This document shows positions 50,446 to 59,065 of a DNA stretch of 64,000 bases, in pieces; position 1 is the first letter of the stretch, and every line of letters starts with the position of its first letter. Under the pieces are notes generated by a model that was given only the letters and a program-made list of their open reading frames with translations, searched no databases and had not been told where the DNA came from. Both the position numbers and the translations under genes were made by a program. Source of the stretch: UBA935 sp031556725 (GTDB lineage Bacteria > Bacillota > Clostridia > Lachnospirales > Lachnospiraceae); the NCBI GenBank assembly GCA_031556725.1, contig JAVBSL010000026.1, forward strand, positions 1 to 64,000, given 5' to 3'.

Positions 50446-52878
50446 ATGAATAGAGAAGAGTTTAAACAGTTAACAGAATCAAGGCTGATTTTTTTGGATG
50501 GATCGACAGGCGCAAATTTGATGAAAAAAGGCATGCTGCCGGGAATGTGCCCGGAGCAATGGATGCTGGACCATCCTGAAGCAGTGATAGAACTTCAGAA
50601 AGCTTATGCCGAAGCAGGAACTGATATTATTTATGCCCCCACTTTTACCGCAAACAGAATTAAATTGGCGGAGTACGGATTGGCAGATAAGATCAGAGAA
50701 ATTAATATGCAGCTGGTCAGGCTGTCTAAGCAGGCAGTTGGCGAAAATGTTCTGGTTGCCGGTGATATTACGATGACCGGCAAACAATTGAAGCCGATTG
50801 GGGATTTTGAATTTGAAGAGTTAATAGGAGTATACAAAGAACAGATTGGTTATCTGGTAGAAGCGGGTGTGGATTTATTGGTAATAGAAACCATGATGAG
50901 CCTGCAGGAGGCCAGAGCGGCTTTGATTGCGGCCAAAGAAATTTGTGAACTGCCGGTGATGGTATCCATGACCTTTGAAGCAGATGGCAGAACCCTCTTT
51001 GGAACCGATGGTCAAACAGCGGCAGTGGTACTGGAGAGTTTAGGTGCTTCAGCAGTGGGTGTCAACTGTTCGGCGGGACCGGATAAAATGCTGCAGGTTA
51101 TTCAAAGTATGGCGGCGGTATGTAATGTACCGATTATTGCCAAACCCAATGCCGGCCTCCCTTCTTTAGATGAAACCGGAAATACAGTCTTTGATATGGA
51201 TCAGGAAACCTTTGTATATCATATGAAGGAATTGATTCAGGCGGGAGCATCTGTATTAGGTGGCTGTTGTGGTACTACCCCTGATTTCATTGCAAGTTTA
51301 GTGTCGAATTGCGAGAAAATAAAGCCTGTTAGAAGGGAAATGACAAAAAAACGTTATTTAACTTCAGAAAGAAGAACCGTTGCCTTTGGCCTTAATGATA
51401 ATTTTATGGTTGTGGGAGAACGGATCAATCCTACCGGAAAGAAAAAACTGCAGGAAGAACTGCGAAACGGTAAGATGGATATGGTACTGGATTTTGCCGA
51501 GGAACAGGAAGCCTGCGGAGCAGTTGTTCTGGATGTCAATATGGGGATGAGCGGTATTGATGAGAAGGAAATGATGTTACGTGCGCTGGAAGAAATCGGT
51601 ACGGTGACATCACTGCCCTTAGCCATTGACTCCAGCCATATTGGGGTAATGGAAGCAGCATTACGCAATTATCCGGGCCGTGCCCTGATTAATTCTATCT
51701 CCTATGAAAAGATTAAATTTGAAGAATTGCTGCCGATTGCCGCCCAATATGGTGCAATGTTCATCCTGCTTCCCCTATCGGATGAGGGGTTGCCGAAAGA
51801 TCTTGACGAAAAGAAAGATATTATCGAAAAAATAGTCAACCGTGCGTTGGAATTAGGCATGAAAAAGGAAGATATTATTGTAGACGGTTTGGTAACCACC
51901 GTAGGTGCTAACAAAAATGCGGCACTGGAAACCCTTGAAACCATTCGGTACTGTAAGGAAAAAGGCTATGCAACCATTTGCGGCCTATCAAATATTTCTT
52001 TCGGTTTGCCGGAAAGAAGCTATATTAATACCACCTTTTTGACTATGGCCATCAAAGAAGGACTGACCATGGCAATTGCCAATCCTTCTCAGGAACTTTT
52101 GATGAGCTGTGCGCTGGCTTCGGACTTACTGCTAAATAAAGAAAATGCCGATATTCGCTATATTGAGCAGATGAATTATTATAAAGAACAGCAAGAAAAC
52201 ACAGATCGAACAACCGTAACAAAGACGGAAACGGTTCAAGCGGTTCAGGCAGTGGGACCTCAGATTGAGGAAGCAGTCCTGAAGGGAAGCAAAGGGAAAA
52301 TTGAAGAATTGACCAGAAACGCCTTGGCAGAGGGAATAACGGCAAAGGATTTGCTGGATGAATTTCTGCTTCCGGCTATTAATGAGGTTGGAGCACTATT
52401 TGACAAAGGAAAATATTTCCTCCCCCAGTTAATTGCCAGTGCAGAAACTATGAAACTGTCTATTGAAATATTGGAACCCTTGCTTTTGCAGGGGAACACC
52501 GGTGAAAAAGCAGCTACAGTGGTTATTGCCACGGTGGCAGGAGATATCCATGATATCGGTAAAAATCTGGTGGTATTAATGTTGAAGAACTATGGTTTTC
52601 GAGTGGTAGACCTGGGTAAAGATGTCAGCCGTGAAATGATTGTCGATCAGGCAATTGAACAGAAAGCGGAAATAATTGCCCTATCGGCCTTAATGACCAC
52701 AACGATGATAGAAATGAAACGAGTGGTAGAACTGGTACGGGAGAAAAAAAATTCTGCCAAGGTTATTATTGGCGGGGCTGTGATTACCCAGGAATATGCT
52801 GATGAAATTGGGGCGGATGGCTATGCTAAGGATGCTGCCGATACCGTCAGAGTCATTAAGAAACTTTTAGGAGAATAA
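50446..52878 (+). CDS. metH: Cobalamin-dependent methionine synthase (without reactivation domain)
   Basis: An 810-aa protein with four modules: homocysteine-binding barrel (residues 1-290; zinc Cys in GVNCSAGP and GGCCGTTP), pterin-binding barrel (about 310-580; GERINPTGKKKL, DVNMGM, DSSH), B12 cap helices (about 605-690), and B12-binding Rossmann domain (690-810) with DIHDIGKNL, where His ligates cobalt, and SALMTTT. The C-terminal AdoMet reactivation domain of E. coli MetH is absent, as in many anaerobes, where a separate activator is used. It methylates homocysteine from methyl-tetrahydrofolate. It heads an operon with the 128-aa gene and ilvB. No cobalamin or SAM riboswitch was seen upstream. 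Confidence 0.93.
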   Translation: MNREEFKQLTESRLIFLDGSTGANLMKKGMLPGMCPEQWMLDHPEAVIELQKAYAEAGTDIIYAPTFTANRIKLAEYGLADKIREINMQLVRLSKQAVGENVLVAGDITMTGKQLKPIGDFEFEELIGVYKEQIGYLVEAGVDLLVIETMMSLQEARAALIAAKEICELPVMVSMTFEADGRTLFGTDGQTAAVVLESLGASAVGVNCSAGPDKMLQVIQSMAAVCNVPIIAKPNAGLPSLDETGNTVFDMDQETFVYHMKELIQAGASVLGGCCGTTPDFIASLVSNCEKIKPVRREMTKKRYLTSERRTVAFGLNDNFMVVGERINPTGKKKLQEELRNGKMDMVLDFAEEQEACGAVVLDVNMGMSGIDEKEMMLRALEEIGTVTSLPLAIDSSHIGVMEAALRNYPGRALINSISYEKIKFEELLPIAAQYGAMFILLPLSDEGLPKDLDEKKDIIEKIVNRALELGMKKEDIIVDGLVTTVGANKNAALETLETIRYCKEKGYATICGLSNISFGLPERSYINTTFLTMAIKEGLTMAIANPSQELLMSCALASDLLLNKENADIRYIEQMNYYKEQQENTDRTTVTKTETVQAVQAVGPQIEEAVLKGSKGKIEELTRNALAEGITAKDLLDEFLLPAINEVGALFDKGKYFLPQLIASAETMKLSIEILEPLLLQGNTGEKAATVVIATVAGDIHDIGKNLVVLMLKNYGFRVVDLGKDVSREMIVDQAIEQKAEIIALSALMTTTMIEMKRVVELVREKKNSAKVIIGGAVITQEYADEIGADGYAKDAADTVRVIKKLLGE

Positions 52879-52888
52879 GGAGAAACAA

Positions 52889-53275
52889 ATGGAAGAATTA
52901 ATGAAGAAACAATTATTTTATTCAAGAATAATGGGAATGTCATGTTTGGGGCTGGTGATTTTACTGGCAATCAGCCTGCTGGTTGTTGTTCCTAAGGTAG
53001 TACATACGGTGGATAATGTAAATAATGTACTGGTAGAGGTTTCCGATACATTGGTAACTGCCGAAGAATCAATCGGCAAACTGGCAGAAATGAGTGATGC
53101 TGTGAAGAACATGAGCGGTAATATGAATAACTTTGTTGAAGATAATGCTAATCAGGTTTCGGCCGTGATGACTAATATTGATAATATTGATTTTGAAGGC
53201 TTGAACAGTGCCATCAGGAATTTGGGTGATGTAGTTGAGCCGATAGCAAAATTTTTTAATGTATTTAAGAAATAG
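52889..53275 (+). CDS. Small membrane protein with coiled-coil tail
   Basis: A 128-aa protein. One membrane segment at about 16-36 (SCLGLVILLAISLLVVVPKV) is followed by a long helical tail with heptad-like Val/Leu spacing and Asn residues (VDNVNNVLVEVSDTLVTAEE, NMNNFVEDNANQVSAVMTNI). Family not recognised. It lies between metH and ilvB with gaps of 10 and 18 bp, so it is co-transcribed, but nothing in it suggests a biosynthetic role. Confidence 0.75.
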   Translation: MEELMKKQLFYSRIMGMSCLGLVILLAISLLVVVPKVVHTVDNVNNVLVEVSDTLVTAEESIGKLAEMSDAVKNMSGNMNNFVEDNANQVSAVMTNIDNIDFEGLNSAIRNLGDVVEPIAKFFNVFKK

Positions 53276-53293
53276 AAAGTAGAGGAGTTAATT

Positions 53294-54910
53294 ATGATTG
53301 GAGCAGATGCAATTATAAAGTGTTTGGAAATGGAAGGAGTGGAAGTGGTTTTCGGTTATCCGGGAGTAGCCATTTGCCCTTTTTACAATAGTATTATAGA
53401 TTCTGAAATTAAAACCGTACTGGTCAGGACCGAGCAGAATGCTGCTCATGCTGCCAGCGGTCTGGCTCGAATTTCCGGTAAGGTAGGTGTATGTGCGGTG
53501 ACGTCCGGTCCCGGTGCCACCAATGTGATTACCGGAGTGGCCACAGCTTTTGCCGACAGTATTCCCCTTGTTTGCATTACCGGGCAGGTGGATTCGGAAT
53601 TGCTTGGCAGTGATGTGTTTCAGGAAGCAGATATTACCGGAGCCGTAGAATCCTTTGTAAAATACAGCTATCTCATTAAAAATGTAAATGACATTCCGCG
53701 GATTTTTAAGGAAGCTTTTTATATTGCCAATTCCGGCCGAAAAGGTCCGGTTTTGATTGATATTCCCATAGATATCCAAAATGCGGTCATAAATAAGTAT
53801 TCTTACCCGACGGAAGTATCTATGCGTACTTACAAGCCTACGGTAAAGGGCCATGCGGTTCAGATTAAGAAAGTAATCAAGGAACTGGAAAAAGCGCAAA
53901 AACCGATTATTTGTGCCGGTGGTGGTGTGTTGCTGGCGCAGGCGGAACATGAACTGCGTGACTTTGCGGAAAAACATCAGATACCGGTAGTTTCCACCAT
54001 GATGGGAATCGGGGTAATGCCCACCGAACATCCTCTTTATTTTGGCATGGTAGGTAATAATGGAAAGCCTTATGCCAATCGGGCCATGAATGAATCGGAT
54101 TTACTGCTGATGGTGGGTGCCAGAGTGGCAGACCGGGCAGTCAGCCAGCCGGACTTGATTACCGCTAATAAGGTTCTGGTTCATATTGATGTGGATTCGG
54201 CGGAAATCGGTAAAAATGTTGGTCCGGCTATTCCGTTGGTTGGAGATGCAAAGCATATTTTCCGGGATTTAAGTGAGCAGGAATGTGATTGTGAACACGA
54301 AACATGGATTGCCACATTAGAAAAGTACCGTGAAACCATGGTGCCCAAAAGAAATCCCAACCCTGAATTTGTGGATCCGGCCGCTTTCATCCGGCTGCTT
54401 TCGGAAAAGATGCAGGACGATGGGGTTTACGTGGCAGACGTGGGACAGAATCAGATGTGGTCCTGCGGATATCATATTGTGAAAAACGGCAGATTCCTGA
54501 CCACCGGCGGTATGGGAACCATGGGTTATTCCATACCGGCAGCCATGGGAGTCAAGGTGGCGGCTCCGGGCAAACAGGTAGTGGCGGTATGCGGAGACGG
54601 TTCTTTCCAGATGTCCATGATGGAACTGGCAACCATTCGGCAACACAAAATACCGGTTAAAATTATTGTTTTTAAGAACAACTTTTTAGGTTTGGTGCGG
54701 GAATACCAGCATACCACTTATAAAGATAACTATTCGGTAGTAGACTTGTCGGGCAGTCCGGATCTGGAAAAGCTTTCAGCGGCTTATGATATGGATTTTG
54801 TTCGTCTGAACAATATGAAAAATGTCGAAGCGGTATTAGACCAATTCCTGAAGGAAGATAAATCCATGTTGATGGAATGTCTGATCGATCCCATGGATGT
54901 AGTGAAATAG
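53294..54910 (+). CDS. ilvB: Acetolactate synthase large subunit
   Basis: A 538-aa ThDP enzyme that joins pyruvate with pyruvate or 2-oxobutyrate, the first step of valine, leucine and isoleucine synthesis. Seen: the ThDP-activating Glu in VRTEQNAAHAASGLARI, the central domain with KPIICAGGGVLLAQ, and the ThDP-Mg site from GDGSFQMSMMELATIR to FKNN. Slightly shorter than the usual 550-590 aa. The small subunit is 13 bp downstream. Confidence 0.93.
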   Translation: MIGADAIIKCLEMEGVEVVFGYPGVAICPFYNSIIDSEIKTVLVRTEQNAAHAASGLARISGKVGVCAVTSGPGATNVITGVATAFADSIPLVCITGQVDSELLGSDVFQEADITGAVESFVKYSYLIKNVNDIPRIFKEAFYIANSGRKGPVLIDIPIDIQNAVINKYSYPTEVSMRTYKPTVKGHAVQIKKVIKELEKAQKPIICAGGGVLLAQAEHELRDFAEKHQIPVVSTMMGIGVMPTEHPLYFGMVGNNGKPYANRAMNESDLLLMVGARVADRAVSQPDLITANKVLVHIDVDSAEIGKNVGPAIPLVGDAKHIFRDLSEQECDCEHETWIATLEKYRETMVPKRNPNPEFVDPAAFIRLLSEKMQDDGVYVADVGQNQMWSCGYHIVKNGRFLTTGGMGTMGYSIPAAMGVKVAAPGKQVVAVCGDGSFQMSMMELATIRQHKIPVKIIVFKNNFLGLVREYQHTTYKDNYSVVDLSGSPDLEKLSAAYDMDFVRLNNMKNVEAVLDQFLKEDKSMLMECLIDPMDVVK

Positions 54911-54923
54911 AGGAGGAGATGTC

Positions 54924-55412
54924 ATGAAAAGAATTTATTCGGTTTTGGTGGAGAACCGGTCAGGTGTCCTTTGTAAGGTGGCGGGCCTGTTTTCCCGAAG
55001 ATGTTTTAATATAGATTCCCTGGCAGTGGGGGAAACAGATGATCCGGCCGTATCCTGCATGACCATTGTCAGCAGCGGTGATCGCAGAACCATTGAACAG
55101 ATTGAAAAACAGTTGAATAAAAAGCTGGATGTTATTAAGGTCAAAACCTTTGATGAAACGGTCTGCATCTGCCGCGAGTTGATGTTAGTTAAGGTAAAAT
55201 ATAATAAGGGAACCAGACGGGATATTATGGAGATTTGTGATATCCTGAAAGCGGATATTGTTGACATGTCCAAGAATCAGATGATGATTCAAATCTGTGA
55301 TATTCCCGAAAAGATTGCCCTGTTATTAACCATGTTACAGTCCATCAGTATTGTTGAAGTAGCAAGAACCGGTACTTTGGCCTTGTCAAAATGTCAGGAA
55401 AAAGCTGAATAA
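54924..55412 (+). CDS. ilvN: Acetolactate synthase small (regulatory) subunit, copy 1
   Basis: A 162-aa protein with an N-terminal ACT domain (VLVENRSGVLCKVAGLFSRR, then CFNIDSLAVGETDD) and the C-terminal extension (ELMLVKVKYNKGTRRDIMEI, IVEVARTGTLALSK). The Asn and Gly of the valine-binding loop (N11, G14 in the E. coli IlvH count) are kept, but RGYN is RCFN. It controls IlvB activity by valine feedback. Paralogous to the next gene. Confidence 0.9.
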   Translation: MKRIYSVLVENRSGVLCKVAGLFSRRCFNIDSLAVGETDDPAVSCMTIVSSGDRRTIEQIEKQLNKKLDVIKVKTFDETVCICRELMLVKVKYNKGTRRDIMEICDILKADIVDMSKNQMMIQICDIPEKIALLLTMLQSISIVEVARTGTLALSKCQEKAE

Positions 55413-55427
55413 GGATTGATTGTACAG

Positions 55428-55456
55428 TTGACTTTTAGAAATGAAATTGTTACAAT
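55428..55456 (+). promoter_or_regulatory. Promoter of the second small subunit and ilvC
   Basis: TTGACT (55428-55433) and TACAAT (55451-55456), spacer 17 bp, 31 bp upstream of the next start. It separates ilvN copy 1 from copy 2 transcriptionally. Confidence 0.75.
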
Positions 55457-55486
55457 ACAAAATGGACGTTACAGGAGGAAAGCTTT

Positions 55487-55984
55487 ATGCAAAAAAAAGT
55501 ATTTCAGCTTTTGGTAGATAATACAGCAGGTGTTCTTAGCCGTATTTCCGGACTATTTTCCCGGAGAGGCTACAGTATTGAAAGCATTACTGCCGGAGTT
55601 ACCGCCGATCCCCGTTTCACCAGAATTACTATTGTAGCGGCTGGTGATGATGTGATCTTGGAACAGATTGAGAAGCAGGTTGCCAAATTGGTAGATGTGC
55701 GTGAAATCAAAGAACTGAAGCAGGGAATCAGCGTATATCGTGAACTGGCGCTGATTAAAGTAAAAGCATCTGCTAATGAGCGCCCGGGCGTGATTGCGAT
55801 AGTAGACATTTTCCGTGCTAAAATCATCGATGTGGCACCGGAAAGTATTATCATTGAGATGACAGGTGATCAAAGTAAGATTGATGCCTTTATCAATTTG
55901 CTGGAAGGATACGAGATTTTAGAACTGGCCCGCACAGGGATAGCCGGTCTGGCTCGTGGAACTGAAAGCGTAACATATTTATAG
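55487..55984 (+). CDS. ilvN: Acetolactate synthase small (regulatory) subunit, copy 2
   Basis: A 165-aa protein of the same family: ACT domain LLVDNTAGVLSRISGLFSRR, then GYSIESITAGVTADP, and C-terminal ELALIKVKASANERPGVIAI, LARTGIAGLARG. Here the position corresponding to E. coli IlvH Asn29 is Ser (RGYSIES). That residue lies in the valine site, so regulation may differ from copy 1. GGAGG precedes the start, and ilvC follows 12 bp later. Confidence 0.9.
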   Translation: MQKKVFQLLVDNTAGVLSRISGLFSRRGYSIESITAGVTADPRFTRITIVAAGDDVILEQIEKQVAKLVDVREIKELKQGISVYRELALIKVKASANERPGVIAIVDIFRAKIIDVAPESIIIEMTGDQSKIDAFINLLEGYEILELARTGIAGLARGTESVTYL

Positions 55985-55996
55985 GAGGAAAGAGAA

Positions 55997-57016
55997 ATGG
56001 CAAATATTTATTATCAGGAAGATTGTAACTTATCAGTATTGGAAGGAAAAACCATTGCAGTAATCGGATACGGCAGTCAGGGACATGCTCATGCGTTGAA
56101 TGCAAAGGAATCAGGGTGCAACGTAATTATCGGTCTTTATGAAGGCTCCAAATCCTGGGACAAAGCAGTAAAGCAGGGCTTTGAAGTATATACCGCAGCA
56201 GAAGCTGCAAAAAAGGCAGATGTTATTATGATTCTCATTAATGACGAAAAACAGGCTCAGATGTATAAAGAAGACATCGAACCTAATCTGGAAGAAGGCA
56301 ATATGCTGATGTTCGCACACGGCTTTGCAATTCATTTCAATCAGATTATCCCGCCTAAGAATGTAGACGTAACCATGATCGCTCCCAAGGGACCCGGTCA
56401 TACCGTTAGAAGTGAATATCAGGCTGGCAAGGGTGTTCCTTGTCTGGTAGCTGTTCATCAGGATGCCAGCGGCAAAGCATTAGACAAAGCATTGGCTTAT
56501 GCATGTGCCATCGGCGGTGCCAGAGCAGGTGTTTTGGAAACCACCTTCAGAACCGAAACCGAAACCGACTTATTCGGTGAGCAGGCTGTTCTTTGCGGCG
56601 GTGTATGTGCATTAATGCAGGCAGGCTACGAAACCTTGGTAGAAGCCGGATATGATCCCAGAAATGCTTATTTTGAATGTATCCATGAAATGAAACTGAT
56701 CGTTGACTTGATTTATCAGTCAGGTTTTGCCGGAATGAGATATTCCATCTCCAATACCGCTGAATACGGTGATTATATTACCGGTCCCAAGATCATTACC
56801 GAGGATACCAAGAAAGCAATGAAGAAGATCCTTTCCGATATTCAGGACGGAACCTTCGCAAAGGACTTCCTGTTAGATATGTCACCGGCCGGTGGTCAGG
56901 CTCACTTCAAAGCTATGAAGAAACTGGCTGCGGAACATCCTGCTGAAGTAGTAGGCGAAGAAATTCGTAAGCTGTACAGCTGGAATAACGAAGAAGACAA
57001 ATTCATCAATAACTAA
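55997..57016 (+). CDS. ilvC: Ketol-acid reductoisomerase, class I
   Basis: A 339-aa enzyme converting acetolactate to dihydroxyisovalerate. The nucleotide motif is GYGSQGHAHALNAKESGCNV. The NADPH-specificity loop reads LYEGSKSW, the active-site segment is FAHGFAIHFNQI, and metal ligands are in TDLFGEQAVLCGG and ECIHEMKLIVDL. Class I size. A terminator follows. Confidence 0.95.
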   Translation: MANIYYQEDCNLSVLEGKTIAVIGYGSQGHAHALNAKESGCNVIIGLYEGSKSWDKAVKQGFEVYTAAEAAKKADVIMILINDEKQAQMYKEDIEPNLEEGNMLMFAHGFAIHFNQIIPPKNVDVTMIAPKGPGHTVRSEYQAGKGVPCLVAVHQDASGKALDKALAYACAIGGARAGVLETTFRTETETDLFGEQAVLCGGVCALMQAGYETLVEAGYDPRNAYFECIHEMKLIVDLIYQSGFAGMRYSISNTAEYGDYITGPKIITEDTKKAMKKILSDIQDGTFAKDFLLDMSPAGGQAHFKAMKKLAAEHPAEVVGEEIRKLYSWNNEEDKFINN

Positions 57017-57027
57017 TCATTAAAATG

Positions 57028-57059
57028 AGCCCTGCAAGGCGTTCCCTTGTGGGGCTTTT
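57028..57059 (+). terminator. Intrinsic terminator after ilvC
   Basis: AGCCCTGCAAGG (57028-57039) pairs with CCTTGTGGGGCT (57045-57056) through two G-U pairs, followed by T residues. Confidence 0.85.
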
Positions 57060-57089
57060 AAAACAGGAAAAGATAGGGGGTACAAAGAG

Positions 57090-58016
57090 ATGATATATGA
57101 TACGATATTAGATGCTATCGGGCATACACCAATGATCAGGCTGCAGCGGATGGTAGATGATCCAAATAGCGGGGAAGTGTTGGTAAAATTTGAAGGTTTG
57201 AATGTGGGTGGTTCAATTAAGACCCGAACGGCATTTAATATGATCCGTTGTGCGGAAAAAGAAGGTAAAATAACGAAGGATACCGTGATTGTGGAGCCTA
57301 CCAGTGGTAATCAGGGAATTGGCCTGGCACTGATTGGAGCTGTAAGAGGGTATAAGACGATTATTATCATGCCGGATTCGGTTTCGGAGGAGCGGCGGAA
57401 ACTGGTGGAGCATTATGGGGCGGAAGTGATTTTGGTTCATGATGCGGGGAATATTGGGGATTGTATTGAGGAATGTTTGAATACGGCCCTTAGGATGGCA
57501 GAAGAGAATCCTAAGGTTTTCATCCCACAGCAGTTTGAAAATCCCGCTAATCCGTTGGTACATAAGCACCACACAGGAGTGGAGATTTTAGAACAGGTGG
57601 CAGGACCCATTCATGGATTCTGTTCAGGAATCGGCACCGGCGGCACCATCAGCGGGATTGGAGAAGTGTTGAAGGCACAGAATCCGGATATTGAAATCTG
57701 GGCGGTGGAACCGGAAAATGCAGCTATATTGGCCGGCGGAACGATTGGCACTCATATCCAGATGGGGATTGGTGATGGACTGATTCCGGGTAATCTTAAT
57801 CAGGAAATTTATGATGAGGTATATATTGTTTCTGATGAGGAAGCCATCAGTACAGCCAAGAATCTGGCGCAGATGGAGGGTATCATGTGCGGCATCTCCA
57901 GCGGGACCAATGTGGCGGCGGCACTTAAGCTGGCTGGGAAGCTTGGAAAAGGGAAGACGGTAGTTACGGTTCTGCCCGACACCGCTGAACGATATTTTTC
58001 CACACCGTTATTTTAA
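57090..58016 (+). CDS. cysK: Cysteine-synthase-family PLP enzyme (divergent active site)
   Basis: A 308-aa fold-type II PLP enzyme. The PLP Lys lies in NVGGSIKTRTAFNM, where true CysK has NPGGSVKDR. The substrate loop is TSGNQGIGLA where CysK has TSGNTGIALA. The phosphate loop is GIGTGGTISG. These changes leave beta-replacement chemistry possible but not certain to be O-acetylserine sulfhydrylase; siderophore or other amino-acid synthesis is an alternative. No cysE partner is visible. It has its own ribosome site (AGGGGG) and lies between the ilvC terminator and a convergent LysR gene. Confidence 0.75.
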   Translation: MIYDTILDAIGHTPMIRLQRMVDDPNSGEVLVKFEGLNVGGSIKTRTAFNMIRCAEKEGKITKDTVIVEPTSGNQGIGLALIGAVRGYKTIIIMPDSVSEERRKLVEHYGAEVILVHDAGNIGDCIEECLNTALRMAEENPKVFIPQQFENPANPLVHKHHTGVEILEQVAGPIHGFCSGIGTGGTISGIGEVLKAQNPDIEIWAVEPENAAILAGGTIGTHIQMGIGDGLIPGNLNQEIYDEVYIVSDEEAISTAKNLAQMEGIMCGISSGTNVAAALKLAGKLGKGKTVVTVLPDTAERYFSTPLF

Positions 58017-58021
58017 AAATA

Positions 58022-58894
58022 TCAGCAACAACTTTGATAATGGCGGATAAAAGCGGTCAAAGCCGGTGACAGAGTGCTGTTCTCTGGATAAACAAAACCA
58101 ATCCGGCGTTTGGGAATCCGGTAAGGAAATTGCACTTCTTCCAGTATTCCTTTTTGAAGGTCATCTTTGATGAAATCCTGTATCACGCAGGCGATGCCCA
58201 GACCGGCTCTGGCAAATTCGATGGACAGATCCATATTATTGACTTCCATGATATGTTGGGGAACGATATGGTGTCTGGCCAGATAAGCATCCACATGCTT
58301 TCTGGATATATTACCTTTACCCAGCATAATAAAAGAAGCATTTTCAAGCAGGTCATCATTCCGGGAAAGACCGGAAGACACAAAAATATCCTGAATTTCT
58401 TTTAAAGTTACAAAAGATATATCTGCTCCCGATTCTGTTTCCGGGATACCCACTAAACCAATATCAATAAAGCCTTCTTTGATAGCCTGAATGGTTTCGA
58501 AAGTAGACTGACAGGAGATATTGATTTGAATATGAGGATTTTCAGCCATAAAATTTTTCAGTTCGGGAAGCAGGACATATTTACAAAGGGTAGTGCTGAC
58601 ACCAATGGATAAAGGGGTCATACCCTGACCGGAAAATCTCTTTAATTGTTCTTCGCCGGAACGGATGGATAAAAGGGCAGTTTCTACCTGCTTAAACAGC
58701 AATTCACCTTCGGCAGTAGGGAGAACTCCTTTGGAACTTCTGGTAAATAAAACAGTATCCAGATTTTCTTCCAGTTTAGCGATCGCTTTGCTGATAGCCG
58801 GTTGGCTGATATACAGTTTTTTTGCTGCCATGGAAAAATTACGGCATTTGGCGACCTCATAAAAAATTTGATAAAGATTCAGATTTTGGTTCAT
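58022..58894 (-). CDS. LysR-type transcriptional regulator
   Basis: A 290-aa protein with an N-terminal winged helix-turn-helix (LYQIFYEVAKCRNFSMAAKK, LYISQPAISKAIAKLEENL) and a C-terminal effector domain of the CysB fold (LSIGVSTTLCKYVLLPELKN). The start at 58894 (MNQNLNLYQ) has GGGGTG upstream; the longer frame to 58909 adds five residues and is not preferred. It is divergent from leuC with palindromes between (see 58954-58998), so it probably regulates leuCD and/or the convergent cysK-like gene. Confidence 0.9.
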   Translation of the reverse strand: MNQNLNLYQIFYEVAKCRNFSMAAKKLYISQPAISKAIAKLEENLDTVLFTRSSKGVLPTAEGELLFKQVETALLSIRSGEEQLKRFSGQGMTPLSIGVSTTLCKYVLLPELKNFMAENPHIQINISCQSTFETIQAIKEGFIDIGLVGIPETESGADISFVTLKEIQDIFVSSGLSRNDDLLENASFIMLGKGNISRKHVDAYLARHHIVPQHIMEVNNMDLSIEFARAGLGIACVIQDFIKDDLQKGILEEVQFPYRIPKRRIGFVYPENSTLSPALTAFIRHYQSCC

Positions 58895-58953
58895 ACAAAC
58901 ACCCCGCATTAATAAATAGCATTACATAATAGTTATAATAACATATGACAGAG

Positions 58954-58968
58954 ATAACTACAAGTTAT
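58954..58968. promoter_or_regulatory. LysR-type binding site candidate
   Basis: ATAACTACAAGTTAT is a perfect palindrome with a 5-nt centre (ATAAC-N5-GTTAT), the T-N11-A form of LTTR boxes. A second related GTTATAATAAC lies just upstream near 58932-58942. Confidence 0.6.
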
Positions 58969-58974
58969 GGGAGA

Positions 58975-58998
58975 CATGAAAAATATATATTTTTCATG
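58975..58998. promoter_or_regulatory. Perfect 24-bp palindrome over the leuC -35 region
   Basis: Positions 58975-58998 are a perfect palindrome (CATGAAAAAT and its inverse around TATA). An extended -10 TGTTATGAT lies at 59011-59019, 52 bp before leuC. The position expected for its -35 (58991-58996) falls in the right arm. A repressor operator or LTTR activation site fits. Confidence 0.6.
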
Positions 58999-59065
58999 CT
59001 GGAAAAGGTGTGTTATGATAAGAAGCATAAAAGTAAAGTTTGTATAAGATAGAGGAGGAATTACC

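Noticed and set aside
53288..54031. 247-aa minus-strand frame over ilvB
   Set aside because: It is opposite the ThDP enzyme gene, with low-complexity His/Asn content typical of antisense frames.
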